A stretch of 64,000 bases of DNA from Pseudisothecium myosuroides (taxonomy: Eukaryota; Streptophyta; Bryopsida; Hypnales; Lembophyllaceae): contig OX637297.1 of assembly GCA_951799445.1 (NCBI GenBank), positions 4,960,001 through 5,024,000 of the forward strand. The letters run 5' to 3'. This document shows positions 1 to 12,200 of this stretch, in pieces (position 1 is the stretch's first letter; each line of letters starts with the position of its first letter). A program made the position numbers and the translations under genes. Below the pieces are notes generated by a model that saw only the letters and a program-made list of their open reading frames with translations, was not told the origin of the DNA and searched no databases.

Positions 1-773
1 TGCGGGACTTCACCCACCTCCTTGAACAGGTTAGTTCATCGTAGTCCAACCTCAAAACCTGCATTTTGATTTTGTAGTTCTCTGGCGGTGAGGTTCATTA
101 TTTGACTTCTTCGTTGTAGAATTGTAATCGCATGGAGGTGTGTGTTTGCTCTGGAGTTTAGCTTCTAGGCTTGGAAGGAATTGATCCCATTAAAGCTTGT
201 CAAATGAATCTAGTACATGGATACAATGGCTGTATGGCACTCGCTCTCCTTGCAGGTGTAGGCTCTCCTCACGCATTGTAGTTCACGGTTCATCATTGTA
301 GACCCTAGAATGGTAACCTTGATGTAGTTCACGAACTAGAGTTCAATCATGTGTATGATTGGACTGTTGTGAGTGTTTGAATTGAAGCAAAGTGAAGTAA
401 GGAACGGGAATGTTGCTCCCAAAGAGGAATGGAGCAAAGAGTTCATTGTATATTATTTAGTTAGACAATACTCATTTGTGAATGATATTAGGAACATGGT
501 TTGTGCAGGGATTTTATGACTATGATCAGACACGCTTGTTTTCTATGCGATAGGCTACTTAGTCCGTCACTTTAGATTTAAGTTTACCTTCTCTTCAATT
601 AAATTCACTTGGCTAGTCATGAAGAAACAAGTTAGGAGTTTGTGATTCTCAGTGGATGATTGAAGTTACAATTTCTACTGCATTTGAATTTCATGCAGCA
701 GTCTTTCGAAGAGCGGAAGGGCATTTTTGTAGTAGCTGAAAACAAGGTCTGACCCGTGCAAGCAGAAGCTACG
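1..773. other. Leading region without confident gene
   Basis: No convincing coding region is seen. The sequence has moderate AT content and is probably upstream or intronic sequence of the small gene whose first recognisable exon starts at 774. An earlier exon ending near the left edge (an AACAG/GTTAGT donor-like site near 28-35) is possible but cannot be supported. Confidence 0.4.
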
Positions 774-2317
774 ATGGCAACAGGTCCATCCCAGCATACA
801 ACAAACCTCCCAGTTTGGAAGGACCCGTAAGTTACTTTGAACTATATTCTCATTACTTTCCGTTTCTTGCTTGCAATGTCTAGGTTACAAACATTGCTAA
901 TAATTAGGGTATGGTTGTTTGCAATTGCATTGTACGCACTCCGCTGAAAATGAGGGTAACAGAGCCTCTGTCATAGTCGCTGTTATAAACATAGCTAAGA
1001 AATACGGTAGTACATATGCCGAGAAGAACACACGGTAATGAGTACGTGACCCTGTTACCGGGGATAGTGACCCTAAAACCGTGCATCGTGGGATCCCACG
1101 ACAGGGCAATCCCTGTGTAGATTCGAGCATCGTAGGATCCCTGACTTGAAACCCTAGCCGCCCACCACTGCGCGGCCACACGAGTTTTAGGGTTTGTGGC
1201 CCATCGTGGGATCCCCCGATGATAAGATGTGAAGACGCAATCTAAACCCAGACCACATATTAGGCACAGACCAGGCAGCGGATTAGTAATCCATCGTGGG
1301 ATCCCCCGATGGAGGATAGTAAAGACCGCGCCTGACCCAAACTTAACAATTAGAAGACCACCTACATAAAGCATTCAAGTACTAAACCGTCGTGGGAAAT
1401 CACGACGAGAAAGTCTAGCGTGGGTAGAGAAATTGAGATGAAGGCGCGTTAATAAATAGCACTGATTATGTGAACAATCAATCGTGGGATCCCACGACAG
1501 ACAGTAGTTTCACAGATCATCACCGATCACCTTCTAAGATATTCCAATATCCATTCTATATTATTTGGTGCCGTCGTCATATGCCGGGACGCCTTCAGTT
1601 AGTGAGTTGAGATGCAGTAACCTCCTGCCCACTACTGTTTGTGAATGTAACCGATCGTGATATCCCACGACAACGGTAATTTGTGAAACCAGATCATCAA
1701 AATGATCACGAAACCATTCCTTCTCTTTCATAACATCTGTCGTGGGATCCGACGACTAAGGATAAAAATTAAAGTTAGAATGGGAATAATATCGCACCAC
1801 CATCTGCTCTAACGGACAATGTGGAAACTAACATCTCTTTCTACCATGCTGCAGTGAAATGCAAGTCGTTGAAGGTCCAGAAGAACTGACACCCAGGAAG
1901 CTTGGTACCTTCATCGACTGCTACATTACGTCTTTGGAGTACACAGGTCCACATCCACCACAAGCCTTTTTCCGATGCAACGAGCAGATTACGCATTGGA
2001 GAATCGCCTGGAAAGCAGAGAGTGACGGCTCCGCCACTATTCTTCCCACGCTGGTGAATGGGACAATGGGGCACCCAACTGCCGGACTGAGGGTACTTGA
2101 AATGAAGGGGCTTGACGACGACACAGCGCTCCTAGTTGTAGAGGAGAAGGTTCCCCTTTCCGGGGAGATCATAACGTTTGGGCTGATCCTTGACTACGTG
2201 AAGTTCAACCTCACTCTGTGCGAGTCTGTGACTGCAAGGTCACATCTGATGTGCAAAGACACGTCTAAGCCTCGGTGGAAGCCGGTGAGCTCCCAATTTG
2301 TCACTTGGGACTCGTAG
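774..2317 (+). CDS. Two-exon gene, hypothetical 172-residue protein
   Basis: I propose exon 1 at 774-826 and exon 2 at 1855-2317, with an intron at 827-1854 (donor GTAAGT, acceptor TGCAG). The ATG at 774 opens 17 codons. The split codon CC|T joins them in frame to the second exon, which runs to a TAG at 2315-2317. The product begins MATGPSQHTTNLPVWKD and contains the segments GTFIDCYITSLEY and THWRIAWK. I recognise no family. The intron carries at least seven copies of the ATCGTG..CACGAT palindrome that also fills introns of gene A (37750-45061), so the gene probably belongs to the same element type. Further 5' exons are possible. The splice model is inferred from signals and frame continuity only. 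Confidence 0.55.
1084..1756. repeat. Class A palindrome cluster 1 (intronic)
   Basis: Dispersed copies of an 18-bp palindrome with core ATCGTGGGATCCCACGAT lie at about 1084-1102, 1202-1221, 1292-1311, 1388-1407, 1481-1498, 1653-1671 and 1738-1756, with a decayed copy at 1127-1145. Spacing is irregular (about 85-180 bp) and the intervening sequence is unique. Copies vary in the central bases and in the outer bases, often in a compensating way. Confidence 0.85.
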
Positions 2318-3599
2318 AATTATTTTTTTGGAAATTTGCAATTGAAAGTTGATAAAAGTATACAAAAATCCATAAAAAGAGTGTAGAACCGAAATAGGGT
2401 TGTGTCATACCCATTATAGTATTTGGTCTAGATTTGTGTTTTTTACTTAGAATCCCCCAAACCTTGCCTAAAAATGGTATAAAAATAACGAAAAGGTTAG
2501 ATTTGGAGGATTCGAGTCACACAGCCCCAAAAGGGCTAAATCCCACTATGAATGTGGCGATTCAGGGCTAGGTTGGTCCGAGGGATCCACAGCGAGGCCA
2601 CTAGGTCGGGTCCTAGAGTTAGATTTAGAATTCCCCATTAGATCGACGAATTCCCAAAATCCCGATTGTTAGCATGCAAGAGCCACTCACGCAAGACCGG
2701 GGCCGTGGAGGAATCTACAGCCCAAGGATGGTGTTCTAGGGTGAATCCCATGCCAGGAGTCCAACGGCGAAATCGGTTTGCCAAGATTCCTCCACTTGTA
2801 GAAGATTCCCGCACCGTCGCTAATTCGAGGAGATGGCTAGTTTTGAATCTCCATTGACCAATCGTGCCAGGTACGGAAATGCACCCGCACGTCTTTCATG
2901 TGACTTCCTGAGAGGTCACGTGAAAAATCCCGGCATCTTCCAACTTGCAGAAGAACCTTTTTCTGGATGGTCAACCCTCCTAACCTCCAACGGGAATTTC
3001 ATAGAAATTACCCAGGTTACAATAAAATCTCACTAAAAATTAGACTAGCTTGTTTTATGTTAATAATGCGCTCTGTGAAGTTTCACGACATTTCGATAGT
3101 GGCAAGTATCCGAACCGGCGAGATTCCTCGGGAATTAACCACGTGGCGGGGTCCCCGCCACGTTGACCGGCATTCCGGGACCATACGATGGCGAAACGAA
3201 GTCAATCAAAAGTTGTTCTTGACTCTCTCGCACCTACCGGAGACCCTAGGCTATTCACATTTCTCAAAATAGGAGACCCCCAAGATTTAGGATTTTACCA
3301 CGATTTGGTTTTTAAACTAAATTAGCCTACGATGGGTTTTTTGGCCTCAGTACGGGGGGCAAGGGGATTTAAGACTAAACACGGCGATCTGGATCCAACG
3401 GCGCAATCCGTTCGGCGATTGGAGCTAATCTCCAAAAGTTAGGATGTTGGTCCAGCATAGATGGTAGAAGTAGAAATTTAGGATGTAGGATGAAAATCTT
3501 TGAGGATGAGGATGAAAATCCCCGTTGATAAGGTTACCTTAGAACTCTAGAGGGAGGGGTGAGCCCTTGGAAACCTATATAAGGGCCCCATTTCTCTTG
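2318..3599. other. Intergenic stretch, no supported gene
   Basis: Short reading frames here lack recognisable domains. The stretch contains two G-box cores (CACGTG near 2915 and 3140). A TATA-like run (CTATATAAGG near 3571-3580) precedes the end of the family C tail. It could be a promoter or part of an older element, and the evidence is weak. Confidence 0.35.
3141..3163. repeat. Perfect 11-bp inverted repeat with G-box
   Basis: An 11-base arm (ACGTGGCGGGG) is followed by one T and then its exact reverse complement. The left edge overlaps CCACGTGG, a G-box core bound by bZIP/bHLH factors in plants. It could form a hairpin or bind a dimeric protein. Confidence 0.7.
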
Positions 3600-3813
3600 T
3601 CGTACGCGTAATCTAGGCGTAAGTATTTTTAACAACAAAACGTGCTAAAATGACACAAGTTATCGTCCCAGGAGATTCCGGACGTTGCTTCAAAATTAGT
3701 GTTTCTAGACCTCTAAGTTTTCGGACTTTGACCACCTCGAGAGGGGTCCTTTCAACACATGAACTCTTTTCCGGAACTACTTCCTTTCCGGATTCTCTTC
3801 CGGATCCGGCTCT
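3600..3813 (-). mobile_element. Family C copy C1, distal 3' tail (severed by insertion)
   Basis: Read on the minus strand, this piece matches the 3' tail of copy C2 at about 57240-57434. The shared segments include AATCTCCTGGGACGATA and ACTTACGCCTAGATT, ending near GCGTACGACAA, beyond which the two copies diverge. It is the continuation of the family C copy that resumes at 31142. The 27.3-kb hAT element lies between them. Confidence 0.75.
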
Positions 3814-3821
3814 ATCCAATC
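3814..3821. repeat. Left target-site duplication ATCCAATC
   Basis: This eight-base sequence is directly adjacent to the left inverted repeat and is repeated exactly and in the same orientation at 31134-31141. Eight-base duplications are characteristic of hAT transposition. Confidence 0.88.
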
Positions 3822-3878
3822 CTGGGTTGTCAGGACGTTCGGACGTTCGGACGTTCGGACGGACGTCCAAAGTCCGGG
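3822..3878 (+). repeat. Left terminal inverted repeat and subterminal repeats of giant hAT
   Basis: CTGGGTTGTCA is followed by three tandem copies of GGACGTTC (3833-3856) and then ACGTCCAAAGTCCGG. The order and sequence mirror the right end, where the reverse complement reads CTGGGTTGTCA, a GAACGTCCGG segment, then ACGTCCAAAATCCGG. Confidence 0.8.
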
Positions 3879-3939
3879 GACGCTGCCCCCCCAACGTCCT
3901 GTGACATTCACTTTTTATGTTTTTTACCTACATGGTAAA

Positions 3940-4571
3940 TTCCGCGACCGAAAAACCGACCGAGAGAAACCGACCGAAAAAACGACCGAGAGAACCCGAC
4001 CGACAAACCGACCGAAAAACCGACCGAGGACCCGACCGACTAACCGACCGAAAACCCGACCGACCGAAAACCCGACCGACCGTAAACTCGACCGAAAAAC
4101 CGATCGAGAGAAACCGACCGAAAAAACGACCGAAGACCCGACCGAAAAACCGACCGAGGACCCGACCGACTAACCGACCGAAAACCCGACCGATAACCGG
4201 ACCGACCGATAACCGGACCGACCGAAAACCCGAGCGACCAAAAACCCGACCGCCCGAGAACCGGACCGTCCGAAAACCCGACCAAAAACGCGTCCGAGAA
4301 CCGGACCGACCGAAAACCCGACCGAAAACCCGTCCAGAAACCGGACCGACCGAAAATGCGACAGACGACCGAAAACCAGACCGACCGAATTCTTGACCGA
4401 AAACCTGACCGAAAACCAGACCGACCGAATTCTCGACTGAAAACCGGACCAAAAACCGGACCGACCGACCGAAACCCCGACCGAAAACCTGACCGTCCGA
4501 AATCACGACCGAAAACCCGACCGTCAACCCAACCGATAACCCGTCCGAAAGTCCGACTGAAAACCTGACCT
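3940..4571 (+). repeat. CCGACCGAAAA tandem array (left)
   Basis: About 630 bp of short degenerate units with consensus CCGACCGAAAA or CCGACCGAAAACC. The long open frames crossing it on both strands (Arg/Pro/Thr or Gly/Phe/Arg repeats) come from the repeat and are not genes. Each unit contains ACCGAC, the core of the plant DRE/CRT element. An inverted counterpart lies at 14026-14700. Confidence 0.92.
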
Positions 4572-7179
4572 GACCCCAATCCCGACCCGTTTTTACAAGT
4601 TCTCCGAAGAAATTAATAAACATGCTTCAAATCGGTTGTTAAAATAATGTGAGCTTTGGGATTGTTGTGTTCTGTTTTTCTCTTTTTTTTAAAACACATG
4701 AACAATTTCCATTGATAAAAAGGATACAATACACCGAACCAAAGGGAGTTGTGTTCCAAGTTCCACTTTCATAATAAATGTATTAATGATTTTTTTTTTT
4801 CCGGGATTCTGAAACCTAGTTCCACTTACCAATTTTATAATGAATGAAAATTTAGTTATATTTTCCTAAATTTGTTTCCTAAATTTTTCACTCAAATATT
4901 TAAGAGAAAAAATTTAAGAAATGAATATCAATAGTTAAAAACTTATAAGCTTAGAAGGCACAAAGTGACAAAGCCAAATAATCTTGTCATACAAATTGTA
5001 CAAAATTTTTTTTTTTCCTTTTTTTTTGGTTTACAAGCTACTGAATGTTATAGGAGTAATGGGACTAGGTCACTAGGAACTCAACAATGAATGTACGCGG
5101 GTGTTTGAGTGGAAATAGAATTTTGCGTAAGGGTCCTTGAGAAGTTTTGGCTATGGTAAGAATTGCTTGGTGTGATGTAAATGATTGAAATGAATTAAGG
5201 ATATTTTGAAGAGTGCTGATTTTCATTGAAAGAAATAACAATTATTAGGAACAAAGGTCATCCCACGATGTCATGCAACTGCTTGCTATGAAAATGCGAC
5301 TACCATTGCGTTGAAGTAACCAAACAAGAACAATAGAGAAGTTTGGATTACCAGAAGAGAAGATCATCAATTTGGAACAATCAAAAATAAGAAATTTTAA
5401 TAGGTGTGGCATTTTTGGTTTATTATCACATCCTACTTTTGTGGAAAGACACTTCAATCGGTGTAAAAAGAAGTTCCTCTTTTTACACATTACTTTCAAG
5501 GAGGGGGGAAAATAACATTGTCTCAATATGGTTGTTGTACATTTTTTTGAAAGTTATTTTCACACCATCTTATTTTGGGTAAGATACTACGACTTCTATC
5601 AAAGTCTCAATTTAATCCACAAGGCATTGAACATGCATTTTGGTCTTTGGAGAACATAGCATTTTTGGGCAACTTACTACAAGCAGAGTTTTTATTTTTT
5701 TTAGTTCAAATTTTCACAAGGCATTTTCAGGAGGAGTAGCTTTAAGGTCCAACTTTTCTTCATAACTTCTAACCTAGAGATTAAAAAGTTATTGTATGAT
5801 ATATTGATATGTGATTTTTAATGCTTGGTGGGCAGCTCAAAAATTCTTAAAAATCGCTTTAAAAAAAGAATAAAACTTCAAACTAGTTCTCTAGATCTAT
5901 ATATGCAAGTTTAGGTTTGAATTTTTTTTTTTTCATTTATGAGATCAGAAGTACGCGGTGATCTAGTTTGCGGGCAATTCTGGATTCCTTGCTCAGAAAT
6001 AAACTTTAAAATCCTTTATTCAATTTAATTTTCAATATCTTTTGAAAAAAAGAAAAAAAAGAATGTAGATACATTACTACAACATTATAACCATTGGGAT
6101 TGGCATTTTCCAATTATATAATTAAATTCTTAACAATTTAGTGGTTTGAATCATTCACTACTTCTTTCTGTTTGCTATTTTTTTTCTATATGTTGTACAA
6201 TTCCTAATGTTTTGGAAATTTTCAAGCACAGAGCCAACTTCACCTTGAAAATGAATCCAAATGAAACCACCATTATTGATACTTTCCGATACAAATGAGA
6301 CCTTGTGAAATGCAGTTGTCCGGTTTTGGCCCGGACCTAAAAAACATTTCTGTCGATTCAAATGTTGTTACCCTGCAATATACATGGTGGACAATTCTGA
6401 AAATTTTTCTACATCTTCTTAAACCAATTCACTACAAGATCCTATGATTACATGTGTCCTAAAATATTTTCTTTCTAAAATTTGGGTTATTTTTTGGAAA
6501 TGGCAGTTTCGGAATGTTTTGGGTGAATATATACTCAACAACCTTTAGGGGTTAAGCTCACACCCTCAATTTTTCAAAAACAAACTTTTCGCAGCGTAAA
6601 ATTTTTTTTTTACATTGACACCTTTTCATCTTCAATTATGTACTATCATTGCTTTCGTTTTCTACCTCTCTTTTCACACCCTATTTTTTTGTGGGTAGGG
6701 GATTTGTATCCATGAAATGGTAAAAACCTTCAATCCTTATGAATCTTTTGAATGATATGAATTAAAATTTCCTTCCTAATTTAGACTTCACTTTCTGGCC
6801 TTTCGGATCTTGAAATTTTTCTAATATTCCTTTCACCCTACACATGTGTCCCTTGACGCCTAAGTTCAAAATATCCAAATGTCATATATCATTCTATTTG
6901 TCATGCAACCGCAACAATCCAATATCCATTAACAAGGAGTACTGCACTTCTCATCCACACAAAGCATACAATTTGTATAGTAAACATTTGTATTCATTAC
7001 AATTTGAAAAACACACAGAAAATCAAATTGTATATCCAATTCCACATACATTGGTATAGATTATATGTGCACACATACTACGTCTTCTACACACGATAAA
7101 TCCTCATATCTAAATTCATCCCCTAGTCCCCTACTTATGTACCTCTATAGATTACGGTAAGTTGGTAACCTACTGATAT
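4572..7179. other. AT-rich spacer 1 of giant hAT
   Basis: Very AT-rich with many A/T homopolymers and no supported gene. It contains one copy of the dispersed spacer module (5640-6545). The downstream part (about 6550-7170) shows nothing recognisable. Confidence 0.6.
5640..6545 (+). repeat. Spacer module I, copy 1
   Basis: Diverged repeat also found at about 9735-10700, 15735-16660 and 23972-24915. Landmarks in order are a CATAG..TTTTGGGCAACT-like start, GTAGCTTTAAGGTCCAAC, ATTGGCATTTTCCAATT, TAACAATTTAGTG, TGTACAATTCC, GACCTTGTGAAATGCAG and a terminal AACCTTTAGGGGTTAA. Confidence 0.7.
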
Positions 7180-8664
7180 TTAGTATGATTGCCGGAAATA
7201 TTCATCGGGCATAGGAAACTTGAAAGTAGTGCAGAATCGATTCACGACGTGAGCCAAAGTGCTTTCTTTTCTGATGACCCGTTGTAAGTACTCGTGAAAC
7301 GCCAGTCCCAATGTGTGGTGTTCGAATCTGCTGCATTGTGGAGTTTCCTTCTGCAATGCAGTGTAAGCCTCGGACATGCACTGCCTGCTCATCCTCTGAG
7401 CTATTTTAGCAACCGCATATGCTTCCGTTTCACATGATAACCTTGGAATGACGTCCTCATTCGCATCAATTTTGTGCAAGTAGGCGCTACTGGGATCCAA
7501 CCACCACCTCTGTGTCAAAGTTTGATCCCTCTGAATGGCAGATGTGAATGTGTACAAGGATTTAGGACGTTCACTAGCTAAGCTAGTTAAGCCCCAATCA
7601 CAAATTCCAACATACACACGTGACTCATCGTCGGGAAAGTGAAACATGATGTTGTCTGGAGAAATATCATTGTGGAGATGTCCAGCAACATGCACTGCAT
7701 TCATAATGTGCACGAACGCCCATGTAAGTTCCGTTCGCTTCTTCCTGAATCGAGCGAGGCGGAAAGCGTTAATCACCTCTGCTTCCGATGGATTGTCATA
7801 CATCAACCGAACCTGTATGTTGTCTGGATAATCATTATCCATGTTCAGCATATTTCGCAGTGTCCCACCATTCCACCAATAGGAGTACCCTTCATTCCTT
7901 GTTGCATGCACTGCAACAAAACGTATTACTCCAGGGTGCGCAATCCTCACTGCCATTGATTCGTTCAGGTGTTCCAACTTCGCTAACTCAGGCCTTTTAT
8001 TGTGTTGGTGAGATCTCTTTGCTGCAAACTCCCAAAACGGTACTATAGGAGCACATCCTTCAATTCGGACCCTCCGAATAGTAGCATATCCACCCTTTAT
8101 AATTTTATCATCTTGGGCAATCACTTGTGCCGTATCTAGAAGTGCAATGAGATGTCTCCTGCCATGGTACAATTCATCCTTTCCATCATCGCTATTCCAC
8201 CATGTCATTGATTTCCTTCTATTGCGCGTGTTAGCAAATGGCTTGCACCGCTTCGTGAATAAATTAGCTCTGAGGATAACTTCTTGAAAGGCTTCATCAT
8301 CGGCGCGGTGTTGCTTCACATATTTTGCGAGAACCACTTTGGAATTCCACAACGCATCATACGCCCTGTTGTGAAGGAATTTCACAAAGCCCTTCTTCTC
8401 CATTTCATGATGCCATTCAGGAACGTGAAGGGCTTCCATCATCTTCTGCGACATATCATCCATGAATTTCTTTGGGCACTCCTCTTGGTATCTGATGTAT
8501 TTATTGTCCAAGGAAAGAGTGGTTTCAGACTCAAAGAATTTCAAGGTGAATTCAATGAGAAAGTTCTTGCATGCATCAGAGGGAATTTCCTTCAACTCTT
8601 TGATACTTGGTTGCCCTGATTGCACCCCGTCTCGCCTCTTTGCAGCCTTCTTTGCCCTTGGCAT
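7180..8664 (-). CDS. Protein kinase-like protein (atypical HND/DWG), 494 aa
   Basis: The single-exon frame starts at an ATG (8664) and ends with TAA. Residues 1-20 are basic (PRAKKAAKRRD), a possible nuclear signal. A kinase-like fold is readable from about residue 188: a glycine-loop-like KGGYATIRRVRI (about 190-201), a candidate ATP lysine in EFAAKRSH (about 216), AHPGVIRFVAVH (strand 4), GGTLRNML (hinge), HNDISPDNIM as catalytic loop (about 331-340) and CDWG in place of DFG (about 355-358). HRD has become HND with the aspartate kept, so activity is possible. The first 180 residues are unrecognised. A GC-rich promoter with a TATA box at about 8917-8923 lies 250 bp upstream. It is the first cargo gene of the giant hAT element, and its role there is unknown. 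Confidence 0.8.
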   Translation of the reverse strand: MPRAKKAAKRRDGVQSGQPSIKELKEIPSDACKNFLIEFTLKFFESETTLSLDNKYIRYQEECPKKFMDDMSQKMMEALHVPEWHHEMEKKGFVKFLHNRAYDALWNSKVVLAKYVKQHRADDEAFQEVILRANLFTKRCKPFANTRNRRKSMTWWNSDDGKDELYHGRRHLIALLDTAQVIAQDDKIIKGGYATIRRVRIEGCAPIVPFWEFAAKRSHQHNKRPELAKLEHLNESMAVRIAHPGVIRFVAVHATRNEGYSYWWNGGTLRNMLNMDNDYPDNIQVRLMYDNPSEAEVINAFRLARFRKKRTELTWAFVHIMNAVHVAGHLHNDISPDNIMFHFPDDESRVYVGICDWGLTSLASERPKSLYTFTSAIQRDQTLTQRWWLDPSSAYLHKIDANEDVIPRLSCETEAYAVAKIAQRMSRQCMSEAYTALQKETPQCSRFEHHTLGLAFHEYLQRVIRKESTLAHVVNRFCTTFKFPMPDEYFRQSY

Positions 8665-8889
8665 CTTGATGAACTACCGGTATTTAATTACAATCGGTAA
8701 TGAAAATTACCAGTCGCGATTTCACTTCACTCTGGAGTACACGTAATCTGCAATCAAGTTGTCAAAAAAATTGGCAATAAGTAGCCCCCAAAACCGGACT
8801 CTTGCTTTCCCAAGGAGAGGAGCCAATGGAGGACAAACCACCAAGCTCTCCGCTCCACGCTTGCACAAGGCAAGGGGGATAGCAAAAGT

Positions 8890-9085
8890 GAGGGAGCGGT
8901 CTGGCCGTCCGCCCCTCTTATAGTTTGCGGTCGCCCCGACCGCCGAATCGGACGGCCCGACCGCTCCATCGAGCGCCCCGCCGCATCAGACGGCCCGACC
9001 ACTCCATCCGCCGCATCGGACGGCGGTGACAGATTAGGGTTCGGCTCGCGGTCGGCACAGTCGGCGGTCGGCAGACTGGGCGGTC
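8890..9085 (-). promoter_or_regulatory. CCGACCG-rich promoter of kinase-like gene
   Basis: A GC-rich tract with repeated GACCG/CCGACCG stands in an otherwise AT-rich spacer. At its gene-proximal edge the minus strand reads CTATAAGAGGGGCGGACGGC. This closely matches the CTATAAGAGCGGACGGC at 18842 upstream of the RING gene. The TATA box is about 255 bp from the ATG. Confidence 0.75.
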
Positions 9086-9239
9086 GGCGGGGAGTCGCTG
9101 GTTTTCTTAAGTTCGTAGAAAGATGGAAATAGAATTTTTTTCGCAACCGTGCCTACATTCCGGAAATCCAAAGTTCTGCTGAAATAAGCTGAAAATAGGG
9201 AAGAGGAGGGCTGAGGGCAGCCCAAAAGAAAGTTTTTTT

Positions 9240-12200
9240 GAGTGGATTTTTTTCCCATTCGTGCTACTGTTGTCTACCTAGAAATCTTTCATTCATTCCA
9301 TTTCAATTGGTTACAAATAGTTTTACACAATCTTATTTTCAAGGCACTTGAGAAAACGAACTTGTAGAATTTCATTGATGAATGCAATTTCTTCAATTTT
9401 TTTTTTCACAGAAACAGGTCTGTGTGGTTCATTTTTTTGGGCTACAATAATCTTACCATTGAATTACCCTAGTCTTATTTAATGCAAAAGATATTAAAAT
9501 TTAATGATTCATTGTATCCACTTTGGCACTTCCATATATGAATAATAAAAAATTTTGACAATTAAATTTTTTTTTAATTTCCTCTCGGCTAAACTACCAA
9601 CACAATTCTCCAACTTCCAGATTCAAAGCTCACAACTCACTATTGCAAAAATTTCAAGTGCGAAATCTTCAAAATCAAAACACTGCTTTCCATAATGTCT
9701 TTAAGAACTTCTTTTCTCTACTTTAACGCCTATAGGCCCAAATACTATTTTTGGGCAAGATATCAATTTTGGATAGTTTATTATGCATAGAATTTTTATT
9801 TTCATTATTTCAAATTTTCACACACGATGTGCTCTCCGAGTAGCTTTCAGGCGGATTAGGCCCAATAATTTCATAACATCTAACCACAAGGTCAGAAAGG
9901 TTTTGCATGATAAGTATTTTTTTTTATCTCTAGGCAGCTCAGGCAGCAAGAAAACGTCTTCAAAAATCACTTGCTTCAAAAATTAAAATTTAAAATTGGT
10001 TCTTCAGATTTGTATAAACAAAAGAAGCTTTGAATCATTCCATTAATCCATTCCGATCACCAAGCCAAAACTCAAGCGGATCTTTAGTTTGACGATATTT
10101 TTTCAATCCTTACTCCCAAAAAAAAATCAAAGTCATTTGTTTAATTCAAATTTCAGTATTTCTGGGAAAAAAAAAATATATTGGGTTTCAAGATTCTTTA
10201 TTTCAACATCACAACCATTGGGACTGGCATTTTTCAATTCCTTCATCAAATTCCTAACAATTTAGTGTTTTCAATCATCCTCTACTTTTTTCTATTTTGT
10301 ATTTTTTTCCTATGTGTTGTACAATTGTAAATGATCTGAAAATTGTCAAGCATGGACCGAACTTGCCTTCAAGAATGAATCCAAAGAGTTACCCCAATTT
10401 TCGTCATTTTTTAAAATGAATGTGACCTTGTGAAGTGCAGCTGCCCCGTTTTCCGGAGGGACCAAAGAAGCACTTTTGCGGATTGAAACACTATTATCTT
10501 ACAATCTAGATGGTGAAAAATTCTACAAGTTTTCCCGCATCTTTTCTAACCAGTTTACTACGAGATCCTACGGTTATATGTGTCCAACATTAAAAAGTTT
10601 ATAAAATTTGGTACTTATACTGAATCCAATAGTGCTACAGTAGTTTTGGTACAAACTTAGTCAAAAATCTTTAAAGGCTAAACACAAATATCTTGCAATA
10701 TGTGTGGTCCAAAATTATGTCTAATGCTCCACAAATTCTTATACTAGTTGGGTATAAGATCCTATGGCTACATGTGCCCAAAAATTAATTTTCTAATTGT
10801 TCTCTTCTTTCCTATAGAAATGGCAATTCACAATTGTAAGATTTGTTGCCAAAAATAAGGCCTTCGGCCTTGCGGGTTTAGGAATGTAAGTCGAGCTCTA
10901 TCTTCCTTAGAAGAGTTTTTTAAGTTTTCAACTGCATTCCTGGGGATAAGAAATTGTACAGTAAAGATCCATGGTGCGAAATATTTCTCCTAATGATAGT
11001 CCACTTGATGGAGCCCAAAATGCACATCCAATGTTGAACCCCAGAACTTCCATTGTCCCGTTCCAAGACAAAGGGAATTTTGAGCGGTTACCTCTAACCT
11101 CAATTTGTAATAAAACGTTCTGAAACTTTCCTATTTCATAGGAAAGTTGATTAGCTTTGTCATAATATGCTTTTATTTCAATTGGTGCCTGGGAGTAGAA
11201 GTTACACCAAAAAAACTCTGAAATTGAACTTGACGGGAAGCACAAATTATTTGGCAAATAGACAAAATGATTTTTTTTCCTTTTCTTCAAAATTTTTATA
11301 ATTCTCTCTATATGCGAACCTTCCATTCATTCTGTTTGGATTAATAATGGAAAAGTTATGGAGAACTTTGCTTTTCAGGGAATTTGAGCATCTTCTTAGG
11401 AAAATGACTTGTAGAAGTGTAGAACTCTTTTATCAATGCAATTCCCACAATTTTTCAATTTTTTTTTTTCAAAATGTTGTGTTTTCTAGCTTAAATAATC
11501 TCACCAATGGGATCATTATACTTCAACCCTATGTAAGATCTACTAACAATTTTTTTTCTTTCTTGTCTTCGACGTACTTCTATAGTTCTATTTAATAATT
11601 CTTAAAATAACGAAAATAAAGTGTTCCTTTTTTAAGAAAAATATAGACTTTCAACTTACGTCTCCAACACATAAAACCTTAAATTCAATGTTTGTATTTC
11701 AAAAATATTCCACAACTAGCGATCAAATTCACCAAAAACTGAAAGCCAGTATTCAAAAAAAAAAACTTTTTCGACTTCGAATGCTAATAACCTCAACCTA
11801 TACAGTGAAACTTCATGAAATTTTGACAACATCATCTACAATAAGTGAAGTACAAGATCGTACGCTTAGATTGGAAAAAAAAAGAAAAGAAAAGGGTTCA
11901 TGGGTGAATGCAGTAAAAATGGCAGCTTCGGGTGTTTGTAAACCAAAAAATGACCTTCGAACTTCAAGGGTTGAAAACACCCAATTTCTCCAACTTCAAA
12001 TGTTTACACCTTCCTTTCATGCAATCCGACTTTGTACATTCACATACAACACCCAAGTAACTGAAGACAAATGCAGCCAAGGTGACAATTTCTAATTTTC
12101 TATAGCTTTTTGAAAAAATGATAGACTTAGGATTTCAAGGTTTAAAAGCAATTCAATGTTTTTGTTGTATATTTGGACTATGCTTTTCATTGGAGAGTCT

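Noticed and set aside
1084..1756. CRISPR-like array
   Set aside because: Repeats are palindromes of about 18 bp with irregular spacing, variable sequence and no cas genes, in a eukaryotic intron.
3571..3600. LTR promoter
   Set aside because: A TATATAAGG box is present but no paired repeat, primer-binding site or polypurine tract was found.
3901..4623. Long open frames on both strands (Arg/Pro/Thr- and Gly/Phe/Arg-rich)
   Set aside because: They are produced by the CCGACCGAAAA tandem array, open in several frames at once, with no start context or homologous domain.
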